A stretch of DNA of 64,000 bases from Clostridia bacterium. Its GTDB lineage: Bacteria > Bacillota > Clostridia > Oscillospirales > CAG-382. The stretch spans positions 1 to 64,000 of the forward strand of contig JAFTIR010000001.1 in assembly GCA_017456765.1 (NCBI GenBank), written 5' to 3'. The stretch's first letter is position 1; the number at the start of each line of letters is the position of its first letter. Positions 52,587-59,944 of this stretch are shown here, one piece after another. A program made the translations under genes and the position numbers. The notes under the pieces were generated by a model. The model did no database searches. It was not told the origin of the DNA and saw only the letters and a program-made list of their open reading frames with translations.

Positions 52587-53117
52587 ATGTCAAAAGAGAA
52601 AAAATCAAACATCAGGGCATTGACACAAGGCGCTATGATGGCAGCACTGTCGATAATACTTGAAAGGGTAATATCCATCATGCCTGCATCAAATGTGATG
52701 GATATAAGAATCAGTCTTTCAAATGTTCCGATAATACTTGCAGGAATTGTAATCTCACCTGTCGTGGGTGGCATCTGCGGAGTTGTCAGTGATATTGTCG
52801 GTTGCTTTATAAGCGGATACGCCCCCTTTCCCATTCTCACACTTGCACCGCTTATTGTGGGATTTCTTCCCGGCGCGCTTATAAGACTCTGCAAATGGCA
52901 AACAAACAGGTATTCCTTCGCAAAAATTGCATTTGTTATAACAGTTTCTCACATTTTTGCATCCGTTCTCATAACGACCTATGGACTATCGGTTATGCGT
53001 GGAGTACCCTTTGTTCCTATGCTCATAACACGTCTTCCAAGCTGCGGTGTCAACCTCTTCATTGACATTACTCTTGTGTATCTTCTTTTGAAGACGCCGC
53101 TTTCCAAAAACAACTGA
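52587..53117 (+). CDS. folT: Folate ECF transporter S component FolT
   Basis: 176 residues, about six membrane segments, the S-component fold: LTQGAMMAALSIILERV, RISLSNVPIILAGIVISPVVGGICGVVSDIVG, FLPGALIRL. Captures folate outside and delivers it through EcfT-EcfA (EcfT at 7821). Substrate assignment rests on the THF riboswitch and the following folC. The start is the ATG after the GGAGG in the hairpin stem; the in-frame ATG at 52557 lies inside that hairpin. Confidence 0.88.
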   Translation: MSKEKKSNIRALTQGAMMAALSIILERVISIMPASNVMDIRISLSNVPIILAGIVISPVVGGICGVVSDIVGCFISGYAPFPILTLAPLIVGFLPGALIRLCKWQTNRYSFAKIAFVITVSHIFASVLITTYGLSVMRGVPFVPMLITRLPSCGVNLFIDITLVYLLLKTPLSKNN

Positions 53118-53130
53118 TAAGGAGAAAGAA

Positions 53131-54420
53131 ATGAATATAACAGAGGCACTTTCCTTTATTCATAAAACCGTGTGGCTGGGTTCAAAACCGGGTCTTTCGC
53201 GCACCGAACACCTTCTTTCCCTTATGGGAAATCCGCATAAAAAACTGAAGTTTGTACACGTTGCAGGTACAAACGGCAAGGGTTCGACAAGTGCCTGTAT
53301 TGCATCGGTTTTGCAAGAAGCAGGCTACAAAACGGGACTTTATACTTCTCCCTATATCAATGTTTTCAACGAAAGAATGCAGATTGACGGGGTTATGATA
53401 AGCGACGACGAGCTGTGCAGAATGTGTGAATATATAAAGCCGCTTTCCGACTCCATGATTGATGACCCTCCAACGGAATTTGAGCTTATTACTGCTCTTG
53501 CCATGCAGTATTTTTATAAGAATAACTGTGACATAGTTGTGCTTGAGGTAGGCATGGGCGGAGAACTTGACTCCACAAACGTAATTGACAGCCCGGAAGC
53601 CGCCGTTATCTGCGCAATCGACCTCGACCACACCTCTTTTCTCGGCTCAACCGTGGAAGAAGTGGCATCAGCAAAGGCAGGCATTATAAAAAGCGACACA
53701 AAAGTGGCTCTTTATGACTGCGAAAAGTCGGTATATGACGTCTTTGATAAGAAATGCACGGATGTCGGCGCCTCACTTGTTGCGGCAGGTTTTGACAAAA
53801 TTGCAAATGTAAAGCACTCACTCGGATTTTCGGAATTTGACTACGGCAAATATAAAAACATAAAACTCTCTCTCGTCGGCTCATATCAGCCAAAAAATGC
53901 CTCGGTTGCAATAACGGCAATTGAAATCCTGAGAGAAAAGGGGTATAAGATTTCGGACGAGGCTCTTTTCAAAGGACTTGAAGAGGTAAAATGGCCGGGC
54001 AGGTTTGAAATACTCGGAGAAAATCCCGTGTTTGTACTTGACGGAGCGCACAACCCCCACGGAATGAAAGCCACCGTCAACAGCCTTAAAGACCATTTCG
54101 GCGACAAAAAGATACACTTTGTGGTAGGTGCTATGGCAGATAAGGATGTAAGCGGCATGATGAAAATGCTTCTTCCCCTTGCAAAGGATTTCACCGCCGT
54201 ACGACCCGATAATCCGAGAGCCATGAGTGCAGAGGAGCTTTCAGAGCTTCTGTGCAAGCTCGGTGCTGTCGCAGAAAGCGCAGACACCGTCGCTCTGGGT
54301 GTAAAGTCGGCGCTTGAAAAGGCAGGAAAGGGCGGCATTGTTGCCTGCCTCGGCTCACTCTATTTTTCAGGTGAGATAAGACAGGCGTACCTTTCCCTTA
54401 CGGGTGGCGAAAATGAGTAA
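53131..54420 (+). CDS. folC: Folylpolyglutamate synthase / dihydrofolate synthase
   Basis: 429 residues (E. coli FolC 422). Adds glutamate to folates, trapping them in the cytosol. Mur-ligase fold: P-loop VAGTNGKGSTSACIA (about 44-58), TSPYINVFNERMQIDG, VGMGGELDSTNV, IDLDHTSFLGSTVEEVA, and the C-terminal domain from WPGRFEILGENPVFVLDGAHNPHG. 13 bases behind folT, AAGGAG before ATG; overlaps the next gene by eight bases. Confidence 0.93.
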   Translation: MNITEALSFIHKTVWLGSKPGLSRTEHLLSLMGNPHKKLKFVHVAGTNGKGSTSACIASVLQEAGYKTGLYTSPYINVFNERMQIDGVMISDDELCRMCEYIKPLSDSMIDDPPTEFELITALAMQYFYKNNCDIVVLEVGMGGELDSTNVIDSPEAAVICAIDLDHTSFLGSTVEEVASAKAGIIKSDTKVALYDCEKSVYDVFDKKCTDVGASLVAAGFDKIANVKHSLGFSEFDYGKYKNIKLSLVGSYQPKNASVAITAIEILREKGYKISDEALFKGLEEVKWPGRFEILGENPVFVLDGAHNPHGMKATVNSLKDHFGDKKIHFVVGAMADKDVSGMMKMLLPLAKDFTAVRPDNPRAMSAEELSELLCKLGAVAESADTVALGVKSALEKAGKGGIVACLGSLYFSGEIRQAYLSLTGGENE

Positions 54421-55210
54421 AGTCTACGCAGAAATAAAAGAATTCCTCGACAGCGAAGGAATTGACACCTTTTCAGCCATAAAGGCAGAAAAACTTTGTG
54501 TCATAAACGAGAGAATCATGCCCGAAAATGCAAAAAGTGCCGTCTTATTTTTTATCCCCTATTATACGGGAGAGCATGAGGACAGAAATGTTTCACTCTA
54601 CTCGGTAAGCCTTGATTATCATTTGTACGTAAAAGAGCTGTCATCAAGATTTTATGGTGACGGCGTACATTATTTCAAGTTTTTCGCTGACACCTCACCC
54701 ATAAACGAAAGAGCGGCAGCAATCGACGCAAACCTTGGATTTGTAGGACAAAACGGACTTTTAATCAGCGAAAAATACGGTTCATTCGTCTTTATCGGAA
54801 CGCTTCTTACGGATGCGGAATTTGACACAGATGAATATGCGGCAAAAGGCGAAACAAAGGCTTGCATGGGATGCGGTCTTTGCAAAAAGAATTGCGCATT
54901 TCTTCGCGGCGAGAGGGAGTATTGCCTGTCGGAGCTTTCGCAGCGAAAAAACGTAACGGAAGAGGAACTCGGAATTATCCGTTCTCAAAAACTTGTATGG
55001 GGCTGTGACACCTGTCAGGAGGTTTGCCCACATAACAGGAATGTCGCTGTCACCCCAATCGAGTTTTTCCATAGGGATTTACTGCCGAAAATTGATGCAG
55101 AGCTAATAGAAAATATGTCAAAGGACGATTTTTCAAAAAGAGCCTATGCCTGGAGGGGAAAGAAGACCTTGCTTCGTAATCTTGGCGTTGACAAATCCCA
55201 AAACAAATGA
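54413..55210 (+). CDS. QueG-like 4Fe-4S double-cluster protein (short form)
   Basis: 265 residues. Similar to epoxyqueuosine reductase: the DUF1730-like block (AAIDANLGFVGQNGLLISEKYGSFVFIGTLLTD, about 102-135) and two clusters, CMGCGLCKKNC with C-x2-C-x2-C-x3-C and WGCDTCQEVCPHN. E. coli QueG has 379 residues including HEAT repeats, which are missing here, so a reduced QueG or a related reductase are both possible. ATG 54413 lies inside the end of folC; an in-frame GTG at 54404 is the alternative. Its last 23 bases hold the -35 of the small RNA promoter. Confidence 0.82.
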   Translation: MSKVYAEIKEFLDSEGIDTFSAIKAEKLCVINERIMPENAKSAVLFFIPYYTGEHEDRNVSLYSVSLDYHLYVKELSSRFYGDGVHYFKFFADTSPINERAAAIDANLGFVGQNGLLISEKYGSFVFIGTLLTDAEFDTDEYAAKGETKACMGCGLCKKNCAFLRGEREYCLSELSQRKNVTEEELGIIRSQKLVWGCDTCQEVCPHNRNVAVTPIEFFHRDLLPKIDAELIENMSKDDFSKRAYAWRGKKTLLRNLGVDKSQNK

Positions 55211-55216
55211 TATAAT
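55188..55216 (+). promoter_or_regulatory. Perfect promoter of the small RNA upstream of abi
   Basis: TTGACA (55188-55193), 17 bases, TATAAT (55211-55216). The -35 lies inside the preceding coding sequence and the -10 starts one base after its stop codon. Confidence 0.88.
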
Positions 55217-55221
55217 ATCTG

Positions 55222-55302
55222 TGACCGTTGGAAGGCGTGGGTTATGCCTGTTACCAAATATTCCATTTGCGGGATTAAGGGAACCTAAACGGTTCCCTTT
55301 TT
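55222..55302 (+). ncRNA. Candidate small RNA next to the Abi gene
   Basis: About 80 nt between a perfect promoter and an intrinsic terminator (GGGAACC 55279-55285, GGTTCCC 55291-55297, five T). No start codon with a ribosome binding site is inside. A possible fold: GGC/GCC hairpin (55233-55247) enclosed by TGGAA/TTCCA, with GGGT able to reach TTACC. The layout, short structured RNA then Abi gene, matches the described abiF RNA motif arrangement; I did not verify a consensus match. Read-through or a weak second promoter must express the Abi gene. Confidence 0.6.
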
Positions 55303-55324
55303 GCTAAACTATGAAAGGCGAAAC

Positions 55325-56278
55325 ATGAAACCTCAAAAAATCACGCTGCCTCTCGACCTTGATGAGCAGACAAGCCTCATGAAAAAATATGTGTCCTTCG
55401 ATGACGACACTGCAATAAAACGAAAGCTGGCATACACCGGTTTTTTCAGGCTGCGCCGTTACGGAATGTTCTTGCTGTCAAAAATGGGACGCTTTGGCAA
55501 AAAACCGCCCGAACAAATGCTGTATGACCTGTATAACTTCGATGAGAGACTCCGTCTGATTCTGTTTGCCTATTGCAAAAAGGCAGAAATACAGCTTAAA
55601 ACAAACATCACCGTAGGTCTTTCAAACAAGGAAAACTCTCACCTTTTCTATCTTCACGAAACAAGCTATACACCCACTAAAGGCAACAACGACAAGATTT
55701 CAAAGCAAAACAATGTACGTTTTTTTGAAGGTTTCATAAAGGATATAAGAAACAACGAAAAGCGGATACGCACAGACTCGGCAAGATACCCGGAAATCAA
55801 GGAAATGCGACCAAAGGGTAAGGGAGAAAACGACCTTCTTCCTGCCGAAGTATACTTTTACTATATCGACCTTGGCGACATCTGCCCCATTTACTCATAC
55901 CTTAGAGGCGATTTACGCAAAGAAGTGTTACGGTACGGATATACGCGTAAAAACTACGGCAAGGAAACGACAAAACAGTTTGATACATGGCTTGAAGCGG
56001 TAAGAAATCTGCGCAATTTCTGTGCCCATCATCTCATGCTTTCTGGATGTCATTCCTGCGTTATCCTGCCCGAATTCGGCGAGGATTATGTTCTCACTTC
56101 CAGAACAGACCTGTTCTCCAGGCTTTATGCTCTAAAAAAAATATTGCCGAATCACTTTTCCGATGCTCTGAAAAAGGATTTGCAAAGACTTGTCGAGAAT
56201 TCCGATGTTGATGTTTACGGTCTCGGAATTCTGCCGAGGGATTGGGAGGAAAAGTTTGAGAGAATAAGGCTTTTATAA
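55325..56278 (+). CDS. Abi family protein (AbiD/AbiF-type, HEPN)
   Basis: 317 residues, Abi_2-type. N-terminal FDERLRLILFAYCKKAEIQLKTNI (about 72-95) and a C-terminal HEPN RNase-type motif, Arg230-Asn-x3-His235-His236 (RNFCAHH). Such proteins are toxins of abortive-infection systems that act on RNA. The putative catalytic Arg, Asn and His are intact, so the gene looks functional. ATG 55325 has AAAGGCG before it. It lies 22 bases after the small RNA terminator and is followed by a MITE-like repeat, typical of an accessory site. Confidence 0.85.
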   Translation: MKPQKITLPLDLDEQTSLMKKYVSFDDDTAIKRKLAYTGFFRLRRYGMFLLSKMGRFGKKPPEQMLYDLYNFDERLRLILFAYCKKAEIQLKTNITVGLSNKENSHLFYLHETSYTPTKGNNDKISKQNNVRFFEGFIKDIRNNEKRIRTDSARYPEIKEMRPKGKGENDLLPAEVYFYYIDLGDICPIYSYLRGDLRKEVLRYGYTRKNYGKETTKQFDTWLEAVRNLRNFCAHHLMLSGCHSCVILPEFGEDYVLTSRTDLFSRLYALKKILPNHFSDALKKDLQRLVENSDVDVYGLGILPRDWEEKFERIRLL

Positions 56279-56283
56279 TCTAA

Positions 56284-56430
56284 AAAGGCTCCCTCCGGGA
56301 GGGAGCTGTCAGCGGTAGCTGACTGAAGGAGAAGAGCGCGTTCAAACGAGTTTTAACTATACCAAAACCAACGCAGGCTCCTTCCGTCTTTGCCTTTGGC
56401 AAATCCACCTCCCTCTCGGAGGGAGGCTAA
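56284..56430. repeat. MITE-like interspersed repeat, copy 2 (inverted)
   Basis: Reverse-complement counterpart of 5141-5280. Ends are GGCTCCCTCCGGGAGGGAGC and CCTCCCTCTCGGAGGGAGGC; the GCAGGCTCCTTCC string is kept; the two inner hairpins (TCAGCGGTAGCTGA and TTTGCCTTTGGCAAA) differ in sequence from copy 1 but occupy equivalent positions. Confidence 0.7.
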
Positions 56431-56437
56431 TAAAGTT

Positions 56438-56473
56438 CACCCCACACCGATGAAACGGTGTGGGGTGTTGTTT
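56438..56473. terminator. Bidirectional terminator
   Basis: CACCCCACACCG (56438-56449) pairs perfectly with CGGTGTGGGGTG (56456-56467), followed by TTGTTT on the plus strand. It lies between the converging abi and stalk-domain genes. Confidence 0.8.
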
Positions 56474-56477
56474 CTGC

Positions 56478-58112
56478 CTAATTGTTATAAATTTGCACCT
56501 GTTTTTTCCAAACAGAGTTGAAAGTTAAGTTTTCCAAATCCAAGCTATTTTTTGTGCTATATTTTTTTCTGTTTCTTATTTCATCTAACACATTATAAAG
56601 CTCGCTTTCAGACACAATCGTTTTAATTCCATTTTCTACAATGGATATTTTATCGTCAGCAGCCGGTGAAACAACAGCTTTATATTTTTCTGTGTTTTTT
56701 TCTTCTCCCCAATTATATTCAATGTACGAAAACGCTCCAAACGAACCGTCCATCGGACTCCATGAACCATGTTCCTCACAAATAAGAATATCTCCATTTT
56801 TCTGTAACACTAAATCAAAACCTGACGAAATACCCATTCCATGTCCGGAGTTAATGGTATCCACTTCTTCTACTTGTCCATTCTTATATTTATAAATCCA
56901 CAACCAACTGTTATAACCACCATTGCCCCAATTCAAACACAGTTCGGGACTACAGTCATAATCCAAATCCGCAAGGAAAACACTGCTTAGAGAAACTCCT
57001 ATTTTCTCAAGAATAGCTTCCTTGTTGTTATAATAGTACTCTGTCAATATAGTCTCTATTGAAGTATCTTTAGAAATAACCACCTGCCTTGTTTTACCCA
57101 ACCACTCAACCACTGCACCCAGTTTTTCCGCGACAAATCTTACAGGAGTATATGTTCTTCCGTTCTGAATAAACACAGGGCTGTCAAGTGCAACCTCTCT
57201 GCCGTTAACATATGCTACACTGCTATTAACAATTAGCTCTATCTTCAAAGCATCTTTTTTGATTATTACTTTTCTTGATAAGGCATCCCAATCCACCGTG
57301 GCGCCAAGCTTTTCCGCAACAAATCTTGCGGGAAGCATTGTTCTTCCGTTTGAAATAATGGGTTCAGCATCAATTCCAACTTCGTTTCCCGACACGTACG
57401 CCGTTTTGCTTCCAAGTGTCATTACGATTTCGTTGGCTTTTCCGGTGTACAAAGCAAATGGGTCTTTAATTTCAATATTTACAAGCGGTGTGTCTGATTT
57501 AATTATCATGCTGGCGCTCATGCTCATGGGCGTCTTTACATAGACCGCAGAAGATTTTGAATCGAGAATTGCATCAAGCACAACAATGCTACCGTCTTGT
57601 CCCGCATTTTTGTATGCTTTTTTCACAACGGAATTGCTGCTTAAATCATTTATGTCTACACCTAAAGCAGATAGGTATTCCTTAAAGCTAAGCTGCTCAT
57701 CTGTGCGCGTATCATAGTAAAATGCTTTATAATCACTGCTGCCGCCACCACATTGAATGCCACCGATTTTAGTTAAAATAATGCCAATTACCCCGCACTC
57801 TTCCTTGTAGAAGTAGCCGTAATTGTATATCATATTGTCTTCTTGGTTTTTCAGCAAAAGCTCATATGCTCCGCCACCAAATTCATACATTTCCCGGTTG
57901 ATTTTTTGCGCAGTAGGTGTGTCAATATTGATTTTGGGAATTACAACGCTATGCTTTCCAAACGCCCCTTGTTCAATTCCCATGTCAAGTGCATAATCTA
58001 CCGTTATTACATCTTTCACATAATGCAAAGCATCAACAACAGACGGCTGGGAAGCAAATGCGGAAATGCTGAGAATAATGCAAAGTATTATTGCAAAAAG
58101 AACCTTTTTCAT
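56478..58112 (-). CDS. Secreted stalk-domain (copper amine oxidase N-like) protein
   Basis: 544 residues with signal peptide (MKKVLFAIILCIILSISAFA). Region about 30-200 resembles DUF3298/DUF4163-like secreted modules. Two copper-amine-oxidase-N (stalk) repeats follow at about 235-290 and 290-345, each with the NGRTxxPxRFVAEKLGAxVxW core. The C-terminal part (about 350-510) has FLADLDYDCSPELCLNWGNGGYNSWLWIYKY, an FG-GAP/EF-like pattern with Asp residues that may bind calcium. Role unknown; probably surface-associated. Confidence 0.82.
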   Translation of the reverse strand: MKKVLFAIILCIILSISAFASQPSVVDALHYVKDVITVDYALDMGIEQGAFGKHSVVIPKINIDTPTAQKINREMYEFGGGAYELLLKNQEDNMIYNYGYFYKEECGVIGIILTKIGGIQCGGGSSDYKAFYYDTRTDEQLSFKEYLSALGVDINDLSSNSVVKKAYKNAGQDGSIVVLDAILDSKSSAVYVKTPMSMSASMIIKSDTPLVNIEIKDPFALYTGKANEIVMTLGSKTAYVSGNEVGIDAEPIISNGRTMLPARFVAEKLGATVDWDALSRKVIIKKDALKIELIVNSSVAYVNGREVALDSPVFIQNGRTYTPVRFVAEKLGAVVEWLGKTRQVVISKDTSIETILTEYYYNNKEAILEKIGVSLSSVFLADLDYDCSPELCLNWGNGGYNSWLWIYKYKNGQVEEVDTINSGHGMGISSGFDLVLQKNGDILICEEHGSWSPMDGSFGAFSYIEYNWGEEKNTEKYKAVVSPAADDKISIVENGIKTIVSESELYNVLDEIRNRKKYSTKNSLDLENLTFNSVWKKQVQIYNN

Positions 58113-58172
58113 ATGCTTTTCTTCCTTTCTTTTCGTGTCTGTATATTACCACGTTAATTTTACAGTTATGGT

Positions 58173-58206
58173 CTAAAATCCGACGGCAAAAGCCGTCGGA
58201 TTTAAT
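58173..58206 (-). terminator. Terminator of the NPCBM stalk gene
   Basis: AAATCCGACGGC (58176-58187) pairs with GCCGTCGGATTT (58192-58203) around AAAA; on the minus strand it runs into TTTTAG. Confidence 0.7.
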
Positions 58207-58212
58207 TATTTA

Positions 58213-58974
58213 TTATTCGTAAAGCGCAAGGTCGGTGAGGGCGACATAGCATTCTTGTCCCTGTGTTGAAAGCTTTATAATTATTTTATTAACACCGCTC
58301 ACATCAATGTCAAAGCTAAAGGGCATTGATGCAGTTATTCCATTTGCCTTGTAAAGCACATCTCCGTTTTCATCAGTTATTGTTATAGCCGTTTCGGATG
58401 TTCTCAGTTTGCTTCCATTTCGTGTGGTTGTACTGATGCTTTTTGGCAAAACGACTTTTCCTGTAAGTGCATCATACTGTCCGTTGAGTGGATATGTTAC
58501 TGTAGATTCACGGGTTTCGCCACTAAGACCGGCTCTATCTATGTAGAAAATAAGACCGTTTGTATACGAATCGCCATTGTAATCAGTAACCGTACCATTT
58601 ATAATTTCCATATAGTTTGAAGAGTCACCTTCCCAATAATTAGTATACTGCACCTTATCCAATCTATTATCCGGTGCCATTCTACCTTCTTTACCGATAT
58701 AAACAGTCGCAGTCTTGCCGTCCCACTTTACATCCTTATCAAAGGCGTTTGCCACAGCTCTTACGGGAAGATATGTAGTTCCGTCCATAATAAAAGGCTC
58801 AACTATATTACCGTTTGCATCCTTTGCCACATATTCTGCACCGTCAATCATAATCTTGATGTCGCGGAAAAAAATGTCAGCCGTTTTGCTTGTTGAAGTT
58901 GCAAGAACTCCCGCCGTTAACACAACAACCGAAAGTGCCGCGAATACAATTCTTAAAATGTTACTGTTCTTCAT
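58213..58974 (-). CDS. Secreted protein with stalk domain and NPCBM domain
   Basis: 253 residues. Signal peptide (about 1-28, LRIVFAALSVVVLTAGVLA). One stalk domain (about 35-95; FIMDGTTYLPVRAVANAFDKDVKWDGKTATVYIG), then an NPCBM-type carbohydrate-binding domain (about 105-253; DRAGLSGETRESTVTYPLNGQYDALTGKVVLPK and the closing CYVALTDLALYE). Likely binds glycans or the cell wall. Under the consensus promoter at 59028-59056. Confidence 0.85.
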   Translation of the reverse strand: MKNSNILRIVFAALSVVVLTAGVLATSTSKTADIFFRDIKIMIDGAEYVAKDANGNIVEPFIMDGTTYLPVRAVANAFDKDVKWDGKTATVYIGKEGRMAPDNRLDKVQYTNYWEGDSSNYMEIINGTVTDYNGDSYTNGLIFYIDRAGLSGETRESTVTYPLNGQYDALTGKVVLPKSISTTTRNGSKLRTSETAITITDENGDVLYKANGITASMPFSFDIDVSGVNKIIIKLSTQGQECYVALTDLALYE

Positions 58975-59027
58975 TTACTTTTCCTCCTGCTTTTGCACAT
59001 TTCCTTGTGCATAAATTTGATATAAAA

Positions 59028-59059
59028 ATTATACCACCGCCGTTGTAACTTGTCAAGTT
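59028..59059 (-). promoter_or_regulatory. Consensus promoter with a palindrome over the -35
   Basis: Minus strand: TTGACA (59051-59056), 17 bases, TATAAT (59028-59033). The -35 is centred in the palindrome AACTTG-T-CAAGTT (59047-59059), a likely operator; the neighbouring XRE gene at 59143 is the obvious candidate repressor. Confidence 0.75.
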
Positions 59060-59081
59060 GCAATTATATCATTTCACGTAA

Positions 59082-59110
59082 TTGTTTTAACTTCACAGGC
59101 ATAATAAAAT
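59082..59110 (+). promoter_or_regulatory. Possible promoter of the first XRE gene
   Basis: TTGTTT (59082-59087), 17 bases, TAAAAT (59105-59110). Moderate match, divergent from the stalk-gene promoter. Confidence 0.5.
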
Positions 59111-59142
59111 ATATATAGTACATATTTTATGTGAGGTGTGTT

Positions 59143-59370
59143 ATGCAAAACAAATATAATAAAGAGTATAAGAATCTTGGAAGAAATATTGCGTTCTATA
59201 GAAAGCTCAGAGGAATATCTCAGGAAAAGCTCTCGGAAATAGTAAATATCAGCCGGACTCACATGAGTCGAATCGAAACGGCAGACTGTGCTGTTTCGCT
59301 AGATGTCGTTTTTGCACTCTCCGAAGCATTAAATGTTGACACATATAAGCTTTTTCAGAATAAAGAATAG
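59143..59370 (+). CDS. Small XRE-family regulator
   Basis: 75 residues, essentially one HTH_3 domain: NLGRNIAFYRKLRGISQEKLSEIVNISRTHMSRIETADCAVSLDVVFALSEALNVD. Single-domain DNA-binding protein. The start is ATG 59143, close behind GAGGTG; a GTG at 59131 is the alternative. Divergent from the NPCBM stalk gene and possibly its repressor. Confidence 0.9.
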   Translation: MQNKYNKEYKNLGRNIAFYRKLRGISQEKLSEIVNISRTHMSRIETADCAVSLDVVFALSEALNVDTYKLFQNKE

Positions 59371-59384
59371 ATACAAAAATTCCC

Positions 59385-59504
59385 CGAGCGGTGAAGCACC
59401 GCCGCAAATTCACGGGAAATCTCAGATAAAATACTAACTTTTTGTTTCGCACAACAAACGTATATGCAAAATCCCCGATGTCTGCTTTGTGACATCGGGG
59501 ATTT
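59385..59504. terminator. Two hairpins between convergent XRE genes
   Basis: GCGGTG/CACCGC (59391-59404) is followed by AAATTCACGGG, a string shared with the tandem repeats at 10844. AAATCCCCGATGTC (59469-59482) then pairs perfectly over 14 bp with GACATCGGGGATTT (59491-59504). Confidence 0.65.
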
Positions 59505-59512
59505 CATTTATA

Positions 59513-59803
59513 CTACTGTTCCTTTTTAAACAAGGCAACCATTTTATATATCAGCTCTTTTTGTTCAAAAGTTAAACCGGTTATATCAATCAGTTCTTTA
59601 TCGTTTTCAGACAAGAAATAGTCGGTAGGTACATTAAATATTTTACTCATTTCAATTATATTGGCAACAGACGGAGAAGAAAGGGACATTTCCCAAAAAT
59701 TCACCGAGCTTCTGGAAATTCCGAGAAGTTTTGCAAGATCCGTCTGTGTCAATCCTGTTTTTGCTCTGAGATTTCCTATTTTTTCGCCTATATTCAATAT
59801 CAT
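59513..59803 (-). CDS. Second small XRE-family regulator
   Basis: 96 residues. HTH_3 domain at about 5-60 (IGEKIGNLRAKTGLTQTDLAKLLGISRSSVNFWEMSLSSPSVANIIEMSKIFNVPTDYF) plus a short helical tail (about 75-96, LTFEQKELIYKMVALFKKEQ). Not closely similar to the first XRE beyond the fold. Divergent from the zinc-ribbon cluster. ATG 59803 follows AAAGGTGG; an in-frame GTG at 59815 overlaps that site. Confidence 0.9.
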   Translation of the reverse strand: MILNIGEKIGNLRAKTGLTQTDLAKLLGISRSSVNFWEMSLSSPSVANIIEMSKIFNVPTDYFLSENDKELIDITGLTFEQKELIYKMVALFKKEQ

Positions 59804-59839
59804 AATACCACCCACCTTTATTTCTTACAAGATAATTGT

Positions 59840-59915
59840 ATATTATCACAATTGACAATAATATATCATTGATGATAAGAGACACTTGACAAACATCGTG
59901 ATTATATGATAAAAT
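59840..59915. promoter_or_regulatory. Divergent control region of XRE and zinc-ribbon genes
   Basis: TATCAT-TG-ATGATA (59864-59877) is an inverted repeat fit for an XRE dimer. Two TTGACAA strings, at 59853 and 59886, each lead into a partly matching stretch ending ATGATAA, so the segment looks like a diverged tandem duplication. TTGACA (59886-59891), 18 bases, TAAAAT (59910-59915) is the likely plus promoter. Confidence 0.5.
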
Positions 59916-59944
59916 TCTACTATAAAATGCTTAGGAGAGATATT

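Noticed and set aside
56284-56430. tRNA or other structured RNA gene
   Set aside because: Stems do not form a cloverleaf, no CCA-type acceptor or anticodon arm; similarity to the inverted copy at 5141-5280 shows a repeat.
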